Positions 9,730 to 17,732 of a stretch of DNA of 64,000 nucleotides are shown piece after piece. Source of the DNA: Bryobacteraceae bacterium (GTDB taxonomy: Bacteria > Acidobacteriota > Terriglobia > Bryobacterales > Bryobacteraceae). The position numbers were made by a program, and so were the translations under genes. Below the pieces are notes generated by a model. It saw nothing but the letters and a program-made list of their open reading frames with translations, did no database searches and was not told the origin of the DNA. Location: the NCBI GenBank assembly GCA_023384675.1, contig JAHDVK010000003.1, positions 186,001 to 250,000 of the forward strand, read 5' to 3'. Every line of letters starts with the position of its first letter. The first letter of the stretch is position 1.

Positions 9730-10988
9730 CCTGGCGCTACATTTTCTCTGAAGCCCTCGCCGCCCTGCGTTTCCACCGCCGGCGGACGTTGTTCACCACC
9801 CTCAGCCTCGGCTGGGGCGTGGCCTGCTTCGTCATCCTCATCTCGTACGGCTCTGGATTCGAGGGCGCCCTCGTCAAGGCCTTCACCGCGGTCGGCCAGG
9901 ATCTCATCATCACCTTCAACGGCCAGACCTCCGAACAGGCCGGCGGCCTCCGCTCCGGACGGCGCATCCGCATGGAACTCGACAATGTCCACGTCCTGCG
10001 CGAGACCATCCCCCTCATCGAGGCCATGTCGCCGGAATTGATGCTCGGCCGCGGTATCAAGGCCACTAACGGCGCCCGCGAGTACGACCCCATGATCCGC
10101 GCCGTCTATCCCGAGTACCAGACCGTCCGCAATATGAAGCTTCGCGACGGCCGCTGGATCAACGAGGACGACCGCCTCCGCCAGCACCGCGTGGCCGTCC
10201 TCGGCGCCAAAACCGCCGAACGGTTGTTCGGTTCCATCTACCCCATCAACGAGGAGTTCGTCCTCAACGGCCTCCGCTTTACCGTGATTGGCGTCATCGA
10301 GAACAAACTGCAGATCGCCAACTACAACCGCCACGACAATGAGTGTGTCTTTATCCCCTACGACACCTTCTCGGTATTCGGAGACATTCGCTACCCCCAC
10401 ATGCTCGTCTGGAAACCCATCGATCCCGGGTCGCGCGAGCGCGCCATCCGCATGGTCCGCGCGAAACTCGCCGAAATTCACCGCTTTTCGCCGCAAGACG
10501 AAAAGGCCGTCGAAATTCTGGCTTTCAGCCAGTTCATGACCATCATCACCGGCATGGCGCTCGCCGTCCGTCTGCTACTCGGCTTTGTCGGCGCACTCAC
10601 TCTCGCCATCGGCGGCGTCGGCCTCGCCAATATCATGCTCGCCTCGGTGATTGAACGGACACGCGAAATCGGCATGATCAAGGCCCTTGGCGGGCTGCGC
10701 TCCTGGATTCTCAAGCAGTTCCTGGTTGAAGCCTCTCTCGTCGTCCTGATCGGCGGCGGCATCGGCATCGGCATCGGCTATGCGGCCACCGCGGTCATCG
10801 GCGCCATGCCTTTCCTCGGCCCGGCATTTGAAGACAACACCGGCGCCGGCGACATCCAACTTCGGGTCTCGATGAGCGCCGTCGCCGTCTCGTGCTTTGT
10901 CCTTTTCCTTGTCGGCCTCGTCGCAGGCCTCGCCCCCGCCCTCAAAGCTTCCCGCCTCGATCCCATCGAGGCGCTCCGTTACGAATAA
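9726..10988 (+). CDS. MacB/FtsX-type ABC transporter permease (second of pair)
   Basis: A 420-residue permease with the same plan as its upstream neighbour: membrane segment TTLSLGWGVACFVILIS, a periplasmic core that includes GQTSEQAGGLRSGRRI, closely parallel to the first protein, and an FtsX domain with NIMLASVIERTREIGMIKAL. The ATG at 9726 overlaps the previous stop by 4 bases. The two proteins probably form a heterodimeric permease; they look like an old tandem duplication. A 7-bp hairpin (11024-11041) follows the gene but has no T-run. Confidence 0.9.
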   Translation: MTWRYIFSEALAALRFHRRRTLFTTLSLGWGVACFVILISYGSGFEGALVKAFTAVGQDLIITFNGQTSEQAGGLRSGRRIRMELDNVHVLRETIPLIEAMSPELMLGRGIKATNGAREYDPMIRAVYPEYQTVRNMKLRDGRWINEDDRLRQHRVAVLGAKTAERLFGSIYPINEEFVLNGLRFTVIGVIENKLQIANYNRHDNECVFIPYDTFSVFGDIRYPHMLVWKPIDPGSRERAIRMVRAKLAEIHRFSPQDEKAVEILAFSQFMTIITGMALAVRLLLGFVGALTLAIGGVGLANIMLASVIERTREIGMIKALGGLRSWILKQFLVEASLVVLIGGGIGIGIGYAATAVIGAMPFLGPAFEDNTGAGDIQLRVSMSAVAVSCFVLFLVGLVAGLAPALKASRLDPIEALRYE

Positions 10989-11173
10989 CCCGCCCGGCAC
11001 ACGTAGGGCTGGCTCTAATCCGCGCGGAACTTCAGTTCCGCCTCCGCCAGCCTGCCGCGGGGGCCAGTGGGCGCTAAATTACCTCTGCCCCACCCCCCTG
11101 TTCGCCAATAGCAAATATTTTTATCCCGCCCCATTTCAACGAATTACCACGATTTCCGCCCCCATTCCCCCCA

Positions 11174-11200
11174 TTGACAATTCCATCGCAATGCTAATGT
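11174..11200 (+). promoter_or_regulatory. candidate sigma-70-type promoter in gene-free stretch
   Basis: TTGACA at 11174-11179 matches the -35 consensus exactly. TAATGT at 11195-11200 is a partial -10 with an extended TG in front (TGCTAATGT). The spacer is 15 bp, shorter than the usual 17, so strength is uncertain. A perfect 6-bp inverted repeat follows at once (11201-11218). No gene lies behind it on the plus strand, which is why it is of interest. Confidence 0.35.
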
Positions 11201-11597
11201 GGAACCGGAGCAGGTTCCCAGCCGGCCGGCAAAGACCTCTCAAACGCTGACGAACCAAATTCGCCCAAGCGTAGCCGTCGAGCCAGCGATGTGACAGAAC
11301 GGCGCCGATTCACAGTGGCTATCTGGCCTTGGCCCCGAGTCGGACCCGATGACGCGTATTGATGTTCTGCGTGACCATAATAGTCGCCCTTCCAGCTCCC
11401 TCGGGAGCACGTGGCGGCGGGCGCCCGGCATACATTGCGGCCCCCGGGTTCTCATAGGGTGGGAGTTGAAAAGGACACTGGAAGCCTCTCCCGCCCTCCG
11501 TTGGCTATTGATTTTGCCCCTTGCTGATGCGCGGGGCTTACCGCCACCCAGCACCGGCTGTAAGGTAGAAGGAACGCACATCACCCCATCATGCGAT

Positions 11598-11614
11598 GCC
11601 GGAGTGTGTCCGGC
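11598..11614 (-). terminator. hairpin behind ssb, possible terminator
   Basis: GCCGGA and TCCGGC form a perfect 6-bp stem with a 5-base loop, directly after the ssb stop codon on the minus strand. There is no T-run, so it may stabilise the 3' end rather than terminate on its own. Confidence 0.35.
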
Positions 11615-11617
11615 GGG

Positions 11618-12106
11618 TTAGAACGGAACGTCGTCCTCACCCATCGCCGGCGGGAAATCGGGTTCGGGCGCGGACGCCGGTTTCGCGCCTTGCTGCTGGC
11701 GCGGCATGGAAACGGGGCCGCGCTGGGAAGCGTCGCTCCAACCGGCGTCTTCGCCGCCGGGCGCGCCTTCGCCACGGCCGCCGAGCAGGATGATCTCGTC
11801 CACCACCACTTCGGTGATGTACTTCTTCTGCCCGTCCTTGTCTTCATAGCTGCGGCTTTGCAGCCGCCCCTCGACATAGACCTGCTTGCCCTTGGTGAGG
11901 AAGTTGGCGAGATTCTCGCTGCGCCACAACGTCACATTGTGCCAGTCGGTCTCGTCTTTCCAATCCCCGGTCTGGGCATCCTTCACGCGGCGGTTGGTAG
12001 CCAGCGTGAAGCGTGTCAGCGCCACGCCGCTGGTGGTGAACCGGGTTTCCGCATCCTTGCCGAGATGGCCCAGGAGAATGACTTTGTTGACGCTACGGCC
12101 TGCCAT
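11618..12106 (-). CDS. ssb: single-stranded DNA-binding protein
   Basis: SSB coats single-stranded DNA in replication, recombination and repair. The 162-residue protein starts MAGRSVNKVILLGHLGKD, has a complete OB fold to about residue 110 (TRFTLATNRR, WHNVTLW, KGKQVYVEGRLQSRSYEDKDG), a glycine/proline/glutamine-rich linker, and the acidic C-terminal tip GEDDVPF that docks partner proteins. The ATG at 12106 is set by homology; the frame is open further upstream but the extension is unlike SSB. It stands alone, not beside rpsF/rpsR. Confidence 0.96.
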   Translation of the reverse strand: MAGRSVNKVILLGHLGKDAETRFTTSGVALTRFTLATNRRVKDAQTGDWKDETDWHNVTLWRSENLANFLTKGKQVYVEGRLQSRSYEDKDGQKKYITEVVVDEIILLGGRGEGAPGGEDAGWSDASQRGPVSMPRQQQGAKPASAPEPDFPPAMGEDDVPF

Positions 12107-12237
12107 ACCCTCGCAGCGTAGCACACCCGGTGCGCGGCGGAGTTGCGTCCGGCATCCGGATAAAGCATGATGCGAGGTAGCAGGCTGATGGTGGACGCCG
12201 GACGGCGCGGAATGAACCGGTACGGGCTGCCCCGGGA

Positions 12238-13551
12238 ATGCCGATGCGGAAGGATATGGATTCGAGCATGCGGATGCGGCCTTGGCGCGGGTTCTCCGGC
12301 GCAACCGAGTTTCGGACCTGGGCAGGTTATTTGGCGGCGGCTGGTCTCGTCTTGGCGGCCTCCTCTGTCGCGTATGCGCAGACGGTGATGCGCTCCTCCA
12401 CGGGTGGCCCTCCAAGCATCATCGGCTCCGACCTGGCGGTCCTCGAGGCCGGCGACCAGCGCAAGGATCTACCCTGTACTCTCACCCCCGCCAAGCCCGC
12501 CCTCGGCTTCGACCTGCGCTTTCATGCCGGTTACGAAATCACGGTGCCCATGCGCGAACTCGCCGGCGGCGAGAGCGCGCTCACCATCGTTTTTCGCGTG
12601 GCCCCCGCCGATCGCCCAAATTCTCCTGTTTACTTTTCGCAGCGCATCCGCGTCCCACTAATTGAAGAAGACGCGAAGGGCGATGCCTTTCTGCAGGGAG
12701 TTTTTGACGTGGGCGAAGGCAAATACAAGGTGGACTGGCTGATGCGCGACCGGACTGAGCGAGTCTGCGCCCATTTCTGGGAAACCGAGGCGGCGCTGCC
12801 CGCGCGGGATAAAGAACTGGCCCTCGCCCTCGGTCCGGGCGTGATCGCCGCCACCGAACCCGAACAGTTCTCCGACGAACCACCCGTCCAGCGCGGCGGC
12901 GCGGATGCGGCGGTCAACGTGAAAGTGCTCGTCAATTTCGCTCCGCAGAACAAGAATGCCGCGGCGCTCCAGCCGTATGACACCACGGCGCTCGTCACCA
13001 TCCTGCGCCAGTTCCAGCGCGAGCCCCGCATTCACCGCTTCTCCGTGGTGGCTTTCAATCTGCAGGAGGAGCGGGTGCTGTTCCGCCAGGATTCGACGGA
13101 GCATATCAATTTCCCCGCGATCGGCAAGGCGCTCGACACCGTGCAACTGGGCCGTGTGGATTTCGCCAAGCTGCAACAGAAGAACAGCGAGGCTGAATTC
13201 CTCGGCAAGCTGATTCAGGACGAGATGACCGTGGCGGAGCCGCCGGACGCCCTGGTGTTCGCAGGACCGAAAGCGCTGGTGGACAGCGCCGTCCCCGCCG
13301 AATCGTTGAAGACGGTCGGCGTGCCCGATTTCCCCGTTTTCTACATGAACTACAACCTGTTTCCGCAAGTGACGCCGTGGCGCGACGCCATCAGCCACGC
13401 GGTACGGTTTTTCAAAGGACAGGAATATACCATCAGCCGGCCGCGCGATCTTTGGCATGCGGTGACGGAGATTGTGTCGAAGATTGTAAAATCCAAATCA
13501 GATAGGGCGGGCGGTCCGCCGTCCGCCCTGCAGCCAGGGTCCGTCAGGTAG
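12238..13551 (+). CDS. exported protein resembling acidobacterial VWFA-related proteins
   Basis: A 437-residue protein with a long N-region and a signal-type hydrophobic segment (GYLAAAGLVLAASSVAYAQ, near residues 30-48). The mature part has no enzyme motif I recognise. The second half (VKVLVNFAPQ, RFSVVAFNLQEERVLFRQD, a run of alternating hydrophobic strands and helices) reminds me of the secreted von Willebrand-like proteins common in Acidobacteria, but a clear MIDAS motif (DxSxS) is absent. It is the first gene of a co-directional run; the next gene starts 7 bases after its stop. Other starts downstream (for example MRMRPWRGF) are possible. Confidence 0.7.
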   Translation: MPMRKDMDSSMRMRPWRGFSGATEFRTWAGYLAAAGLVLAASSVAYAQTVMRSSTGGPPSIIGSDLAVLEAGDQRKDLPCTLTPAKPALGFDLRFHAGYEITVPMRELAGGESALTIVFRVAPADRPNSPVYFSQRIRVPLIEEDAKGDAFLQGVFDVGEGKYKVDWLMRDRTERVCAHFWETEAALPARDKELALALGPGVIAATEPEQFSDEPPVQRGGADAAVNVKVLVNFAPQNKNAAALQPYDTTALVTILRQFQREPRIHRFSVVAFNLQEERVLFRQDSTEHINFPAIGKALDTVQLGRVDFAKLQQKNSEAEFLGKLIQDEMTVAEPPDALVFAGPKALVDSAVPAESLKTVGVPDFPVFYMNYNLFPQVTPWRDAISHAVRFFKGQEYTISRPRDLWHAVTEIVSKIVKSKSDRAGGPPSALQPGSVR

Positions 13552-13558
13552 GTTAGCC

Positions 13559-14125
13559 ATGCGTCAAGCACGTTCTTTGTTTATTCTGCCCGCGATGCTG
13601 TGCGCTCTGGCGGCGCCGGGGGTGCTGGCCTTCCAGCCGCCGCCCACGCAGCCCCAGAAACTCGCCCCGTATGTGAGTTCGCCGCAGCCGCTCGTATCGA
13701 AGATGCTGGAGCTGGCGGGTCTCAAGCAGGGCGAGACGCTATACGATCTGGGGTGCGGCGATGGCCGCATTCTGATCGCCGCAGCCCGTGATTTCAGCGC
13801 GCGCGCGGTGGGCGTGGAGCTCAGCGCGGTGCTGGCCCGCCGCAGCCGCGAACACGCCGAGACACTCGGTCTCGGCAACCGCATCGAGGTGATCGAGGGC
13901 GATCTGCTCGCGGTGGACTTGAAGGATGCCGACGTCGTCTCGCTCTACCTGATGACCGAAGCCAATGCGCAGTTGCGGCCGAAGCTCGAGAAAGAACTGA
14001 AGCCGGGCGCGCGCGTCGTTTCCCTCGAGTTCGAAATTCGCGGCTGGAAGCCCAGCCGGGTGGAGAAATACACCGCTCACCGGCACGACTACAAGATCTA
14101 CCTGTACGAGATTCCCGCGAAGTGA
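13559..14125 (+). CDS. exported SAM-dependent methyltransferase
   Basis: A 188-residue class I methyltransferase with a clear signal peptide (SLFILPAMLCALAAPGVLAF). The SAM motif I is DLGCGDGR at residues 63-70, followed by AVGVELS (motif II) and IEGDLLAVDL. The sequence around PYVSSPQPLVSKMLELAGLKQGE resembles bacterial relatives of the FAM173/ATPSCKMT lysine methyltransferases. Export of a SAM enzyme is odd, since SAM is cytoplasmic; the segment could instead act as a membrane anchor with the domain inside. The next gene begins with a GTG overlapping this stop, so the two are coupled. Confidence 0.85.
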   Translation: MRQARSLFILPAMLCALAAPGVLAFQPPPTQPQKLAPYVSSPQPLVSKMLELAGLKQGETLYDLGCGDGRILIAAARDFSARAVGVELSAVLARRSREHAETLGLGNRIEVIEGDLLAVDLKDADVVSLYLMTEANAQLRPKLEKELKPGARVVSLEFEIRGWKPSRVEKYTAHRHDYKIYLYEIPAK

Positions 14126-16092
14126 AGTCCGCGCGCGCCCTGCTGCTTCTGACAGCCGCCGCCTGTCTCGCTTACGCCCAACCCGAACTGAAGCCGGGGC
14201 GCAAGTACACCACGCTGGAACGCCTCCAGCCCGAGCGCCTCGCCGCCGTGAAGGCGGCCCGGGAAGCGCTGGCCCGCCAGCGGAAGTCCGTTCCGGAGGT
14301 GGGCGTCTACCGGACTTACAGGGCGGCAGTCCACATCCATGCCGAGGATGCGAAGCACACACTCGGCACACGCGCCGAAGTTTTGAAGGCCGCGAAGGAA
14401 ACCGGCACCCAAGTTGTCCTGTTCAGCGATCATGACGGCCCGCACGCCGGAACCTGGCACGGAATGCGCGATGGCGTGCTCTTCCTCAAAGGCGCCGAGC
14501 ATGGCAGCCGCCATGAACTGGTCTTTCCCGAACCCGCCCCCGGCCTGCGCTTTCATTCCCATGTCGAAGGGCAGATGGACGCCTCCCCCGACGGCTGGGA
14601 TGGCATGGAGATCTACAACCGCCACACCGATGCGCTCGACGATACGGACCTGCTCGAATGGCTGCGCGCCTCGGCCCTGCAACCCGGACGCATGCGCGAG
14701 CTGGCCGCGGCCGCTCGCGAGTATCCGGACGAAGTCTATGGCGCCGGCGCCGACTACTGGCCGGACATCTTCGCGCGTTGGGACCGCATCCTCGCCACGC
14801 GCCGGTTCCCGGGGCTTTCGGCCAACGACGCCCACCAGAACCAGCTCTTGCCCGACGGCGCGGGCGGGCGCTTTCTGATCGACCCCTACGCCGTCGCCTT
14901 CCGCAACAACGCCACCCACATCCTGGCGCGCGAGTTGACGCCTGAGGCCATCCTGAAGTCGATGCGCGAAGGCCGGATGTACGTGGCGCACGACTGGCTG
15001 TGCGATTCGCGCGGCTTCATGTTCGCCGCCGTGAACTCGCTCGGCCTCTACCAGATGGGCGACGGCGTACCGATCGCCTCCACCACGCGCCTGACGGTTC
15101 GCACGCCCGTGCCCGCGCGGCTGAAGATCATCCGTCACGGAGAAGTGATCGCCGAAACCACCGGCGTGGAGCTCACCACGCAGGTCAAACAGCCCGGCGC
15201 CTACCGCGCGGAGGCGTGGCTCGATATCGACGGCGAACAGCGGCCCTGGATCTATTCCAACCCGATCTACGCCCACGCGCCCGGGCTCGAAATGCTCTCG
15301 CAGCTGCCTTCGCAGGAACTCGCCGGGGGCGTCGAAGCGGTGAAGGATCTCAGTTATGTTTCCGGCGAACCGGGCGACGCGGAGAAGCAGAAGCTCGACA
15401 TTTACCGGCCGGCCGGCGCGGCGAATCGCCCGGTGATCATCTTCTACCATGGCGGCGCGTGGGTCCGGGGGGACCGCAAGCAGTATCCGTTCCTGGGCAG
15501 CCGTTTCGCGCGCGAAGGTTTTGTCGTGGTTGTGCCCAGTTACCGGCTCGCCCCAAAACATCCCCATCCGGCGCAGATCGAGGATGCGGCCGCGGCGCTC
15601 GCCTGGGTGGTGAAGAATATTGCCGCGCACGGCGGCGACCCCAAGCGCATCACGCTCGCCGGACATTCCGCGGGCGGCCATCTGGCGTCGCTGCTTGTCA
15701 CCAATGAACAATGGCTCCGCGCGCACGCGCTGGATGCCGGCGCGGTGCAAGCGGTCGCCGCCCTCAGCGCACCACTGGACCTCGTTGCTCTGGCCGGCGG
15801 CTCTTCACGCGTCTTCGGTTCGGACCCGGCGGTTCTTCGCGCCGCTTCTCCGCAACAGCACCTCCGCGCAGCCCTGCCGCCCTTCCTGGTCACCTATTGC
15901 CAGTGGGACTACGCCATACTGCCCCAGCAGGCGGAAGCCTTTCACGCCGCGCTGCTGGCCGCGGGCGCGCGTTCGCAATTGGTGTACGTTCCGGGCGAAA
16001 ATCATATTTCGGAGATCACCAGCATCACCAAGCCCGGCGACCCCACCGCGCAAGCCTTGCTGGAGTTGCTGAACAAAGGAGCGTCCCGCTGA
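14122..16092 (+). CDS. secreted PHP-type metallohydrolase fused to an alpha/beta-hydrolase esterase
   Basis: A 656-residue two-domain enzyme with a signal peptide (SARALLLLTAAACLAYAQ). Residues 65-390 form a PHP/CehA-like domain with metal-ligand candidates His71 and His73 (VHIHAED), Asp103-His104-Asp105 (FSDHDG), Glu126-His127 (KGAEHG) and Asp236/His238 (SANDAHQN). Residues 410-656 form an esterase of the acetyl-esterase/lipase type: oxyanion motif HGGAW at 443-447, nucleophile Ser516 in GHSAGG, and probable acid and base Asp596 and His628. The reading frame runs through the linker without a break. The GTG at 14122 overlaps the methyltransferase stop. A periplasmic phosphoester/carboxyester hydrolase is likely; the substrate is unknown. 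Confidence 0.88.
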   Translation: MKSARALLLLTAAACLAYAQPELKPGRKYTTLERLQPERLAAVKAAREALARQRKSVPEVGVYRTYRAAVHIHAEDAKHTLGTRAEVLKAAKETGTQVVLFSDHDGPHAGTWHGMRDGVLFLKGAEHGSRHELVFPEPAPGLRFHSHVEGQMDASPDGWDGMEIYNRHTDALDDTDLLEWLRASALQPGRMRELAAAAREYPDEVYGAGADYWPDIFARWDRILATRRFPGLSANDAHQNQLLPDGAGGRFLIDPYAVAFRNNATHILARELTPEAILKSMREGRMYVAHDWLCDSRGFMFAAVNSLGLYQMGDGVPIASTTRLTVRTPVPARLKIIRHGEVIAETTGVELTTQVKQPGAYRAEAWLDIDGEQRPWIYSNPIYAHAPGLEMLSQLPSQELAGGVEAVKDLSYVSGEPGDAEKQKLDIYRPAGAANRPVIIFYHGGAWVRGDRKQYPFLGSRFAREGFVVVVPSYRLAPKHPHPAQIEDAAAALAWVVKNIAAHGGDPKRITLAGHSAGGHLASLLVTNEQWLRAHALDAGAVQAVAALSAPLDLVALAGGSSRVFGSDPAVLRAASPQQHLRAALPPFLVTYCQWDYAILPQQAEAFHAALLAAGARSQLVYVPGENHISEITSITKPGDPTAQALLELLNKGASR

Positions 16093-16095
16093 CCG

Positions 16096-17046
16096 ATGAG
16101 TGAATTTGACGTAGTCGGTGTTGGATTGAACGCCACCGACACGATGATCCTGATCCCCCATTTCCCTGCCTATGGGGGCAAAGTGCCTTTTCTGAAGGAA
16201 GTTCTCAGCCCCGGCGGCCAGGTGGCCAGCGCGCTGGTGTGCTGCGCAAAGCTCGGCTTGCGCACCAAGTACATTGGCACCATCGGTGACGACCATCGCG
16301 GCCAGGTGCAGATCGAATCGCTCCGCGGCACCGGCATCAACCTCGACCACGTCCAGATGCGCCCCGGCTGCGGCAATCAGTCGGCCTACATCCTCATCGA
16401 CCAGTCCACCGGCGAACGCACGGTGTTCTGGAGCCGCCCCGACTGCCTCCGCATCACGCCCGAGGAGATCACCGAAGACCAGATCGCCTGCGCGAAACTG
16501 CTCCACATCGACGGCCACGATACCCCCGCCGTCGCCCATGCCGCGCGCATCGCCCGCCGCCACAATATCCCGGTCACCGTCGATGTGGACACCATCTACA
16601 AGGGGTTCGAGGACGTCCTGCCCAACGTGGACTACCTCATCACCTCGAGCGAATTCCCCGAACGCTGGACCGGCGAGGCCGACCCCATCAAGGCCCTCAC
16701 CCTGCTCCAGGACACCTACAAAATGCGCGTCGCCGCCATGACCCTGGGCGCGCACGGCGCGCTGGCCCGCGTGGACCAGCGCTTCCATTATTCGCCCGCA
16801 TTCGTGGTGAACTGCCTCGATACCACCGGCGCGGGCGACGTGTTCCACGGGGCTTTCTGCTACGCCGCCGTGAAAGGCTTCCCGATCGAAGAGGCGCTCG
16901 AATTCTCCAACGCCATGGCGGCGCTCAACTGCACCGCGCTCGGGGCGCGCGGGCGCATCGGCGCCGAAGTCGAAGCTCGCGAACTCATCCGCCGCGGCGA
17001 ACGCCGCCACCGCCCCGAGTTCGCCCAATATCTGCCGCGGACCTAG
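16096..17046 (+). CDS. PfkB-family carbohydrate kinase
   Basis: A 316-residue ribokinase-fold sugar kinase. The N-terminal part has the substrate-binding GGKVPF and PGGQVASA glycine-rich segments (residues 27-45); the C-terminal PfkB signature DTTGAGDVFHGAF (242-254) supplies the anion hole and the catalytic Asp248. It phosphorylates a sugar or nucleoside in the cytoplasm; the substrate is not readable from sequence. It starts 3 bases after the PHP-esterase stop, so it is likely cotranscribed, and may act on a sugar released outside by that enzyme (inference). Confidence 0.9.
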   Translation: MSEFDVVGVGLNATDTMILIPHFPAYGGKVPFLKEVLSPGGQVASALVCCAKLGLRTKYIGTIGDDHRGQVQIESLRGTGINLDHVQMRPGCGNQSAYILIDQSTGERTVFWSRPDCLRITPEEITEDQIACAKLLHIDGHDTPAVAHAARIARRHNIPVTVDVDTIYKGFEDVLPNVDYLITSSEFPERWTGEADPIKALTLLQDTYKMRVAAMTLGAHGALARVDQRFHYSPAFVVNCLDTTGAGDVFHGAFCYAAVKGFPIEEALEFSNAMAALNCTALGARGRIGAEVEARELIRRGERRHRPEFAQYLPRT

Positions 17047-17050
17047 CCGC

Positions 17051-17716
17051 ATGATTCCGATTCACGATTCGCAGCGCAGCGGCACCACCCCCTGGGTCAC
17101 CAGCCTGCTGATCGCCCTAAACGTATTCATCTTCGTCTATCAGGCCACCCTCGACCCGTTCACCCGCAACGAATTCGTGCACGCCTACGGCTTCGTGCCC
17201 GCCCGGTTCGCCGTCGAAAGCGTCATCACCTCCATGTTTCTGCACGGCGGCTGGATGCACCTGATCGGCAACATGGTTTTCCTGTGGGTGTTCGGGGACA
17301 ACATCGAGGACATTCTCGGCCATTCGCGGTACTTGCTGTTTTACCTGCTCTGCGGCGTCTTCGCGGCGCTTCTGCAGTTTGCCATCAATCCCGGCTCACG
17401 CATCCCGATGGTGGGCGCCTCGGGCGCCATCTTCGGCGTGATGGGCGCCTATGCCATCAAGTTCCCCCATGCGCGCATCTCCATGATCGGATGGTTTATC
17501 GTGCTTTTTACCTTCGAAGTGCGCGCGTGGATGGTGATGCTCTACTATCTGCTCGTGAACGTCTATTCGGGCATCGGCGCTATCGCCGACGTCATGAGCG
17601 ACCGCGGCGGTACGGCCTTTTTCGCCCATCTCGGCGGATTCGCCGCGGGCGTCGTCCTCATTCTGTTGATGCGGACTCGCGCCCACGCGCGCTTCCGCCA
17701 CGAAGCCGCCTGGTGA
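17051..17716 (+). CDS. rhomboid-family intramembrane serine protease
   Basis: A 221-residue polytopic membrane protein with about six hydrophobic segments. Rhomboid signatures are the HLIGNMVFLW segment (His70, Asn74), the nucleophile Ser124 in GASGAIFG and the general base His193 in FAHLGGF. All catalytic residues are present, so it should be active and cleave membrane proteins within or near the bilayer. It follows the kinase gene by 4 bases and precedes bshB1 by 16 bases. Confidence 0.95.
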   Translation: MIPIHDSQRSGTTPWVTSLLIALNVFIFVYQATLDPFTRNEFVHAYGFVPARFAVESVITSMFLHGGWMHLIGNMVFLWVFGDNIEDILGHSRYLLFYLLCGVFAALLQFAINPGSRIPMVGASGAIFGVMGAYAIKFPHARISMIGWFIVLFTFEVRAWMVMLYYLLVNVYSGIGAIADVMSDRGGTAFFAHLGGFAAGVVLILLMRTRAHARFRHEAAW

Positions 17717-17732
17717 CCCCCTGGAAGGACCC

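Larger units (their letters stand above)
10989..11617. other. 629-bp stretch without a convincing gene
   Basis: The longest gene-free stretch of the window. It starts with a 7-bp hairpin (GCGGAAC/GTTCCGC, 11024-11041) and an A/T-richer part near 11100-11200. It then holds a candidate promoter at 11174-11200, a hairpin directly behind it (GGAACC/GGTTCC, 11201-11218), a hairpin near 11395-11408 (GCTCC/GGAGC) and one at 11598-11614 just after ssb. Open frames here (such as 11349-11621, plus strand) show no family resemblance, no ribosome site and biased composition, so I call none. A structured RNA is possible but I recognise no known class. Confidence 0.55.

Noticed and set aside
11349-11621. 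90-codon plus-strand frame in the gene-free stretch
   Set aside because: No ribosome site, no recognisable domain, and it would overlap the end of ssb.
16096-17046. assignment of the PfkB kinase as ribokinase or adenosine kinase
   Set aside because: Only general family motifs are visible; substrate residues cannot be read with confidence.
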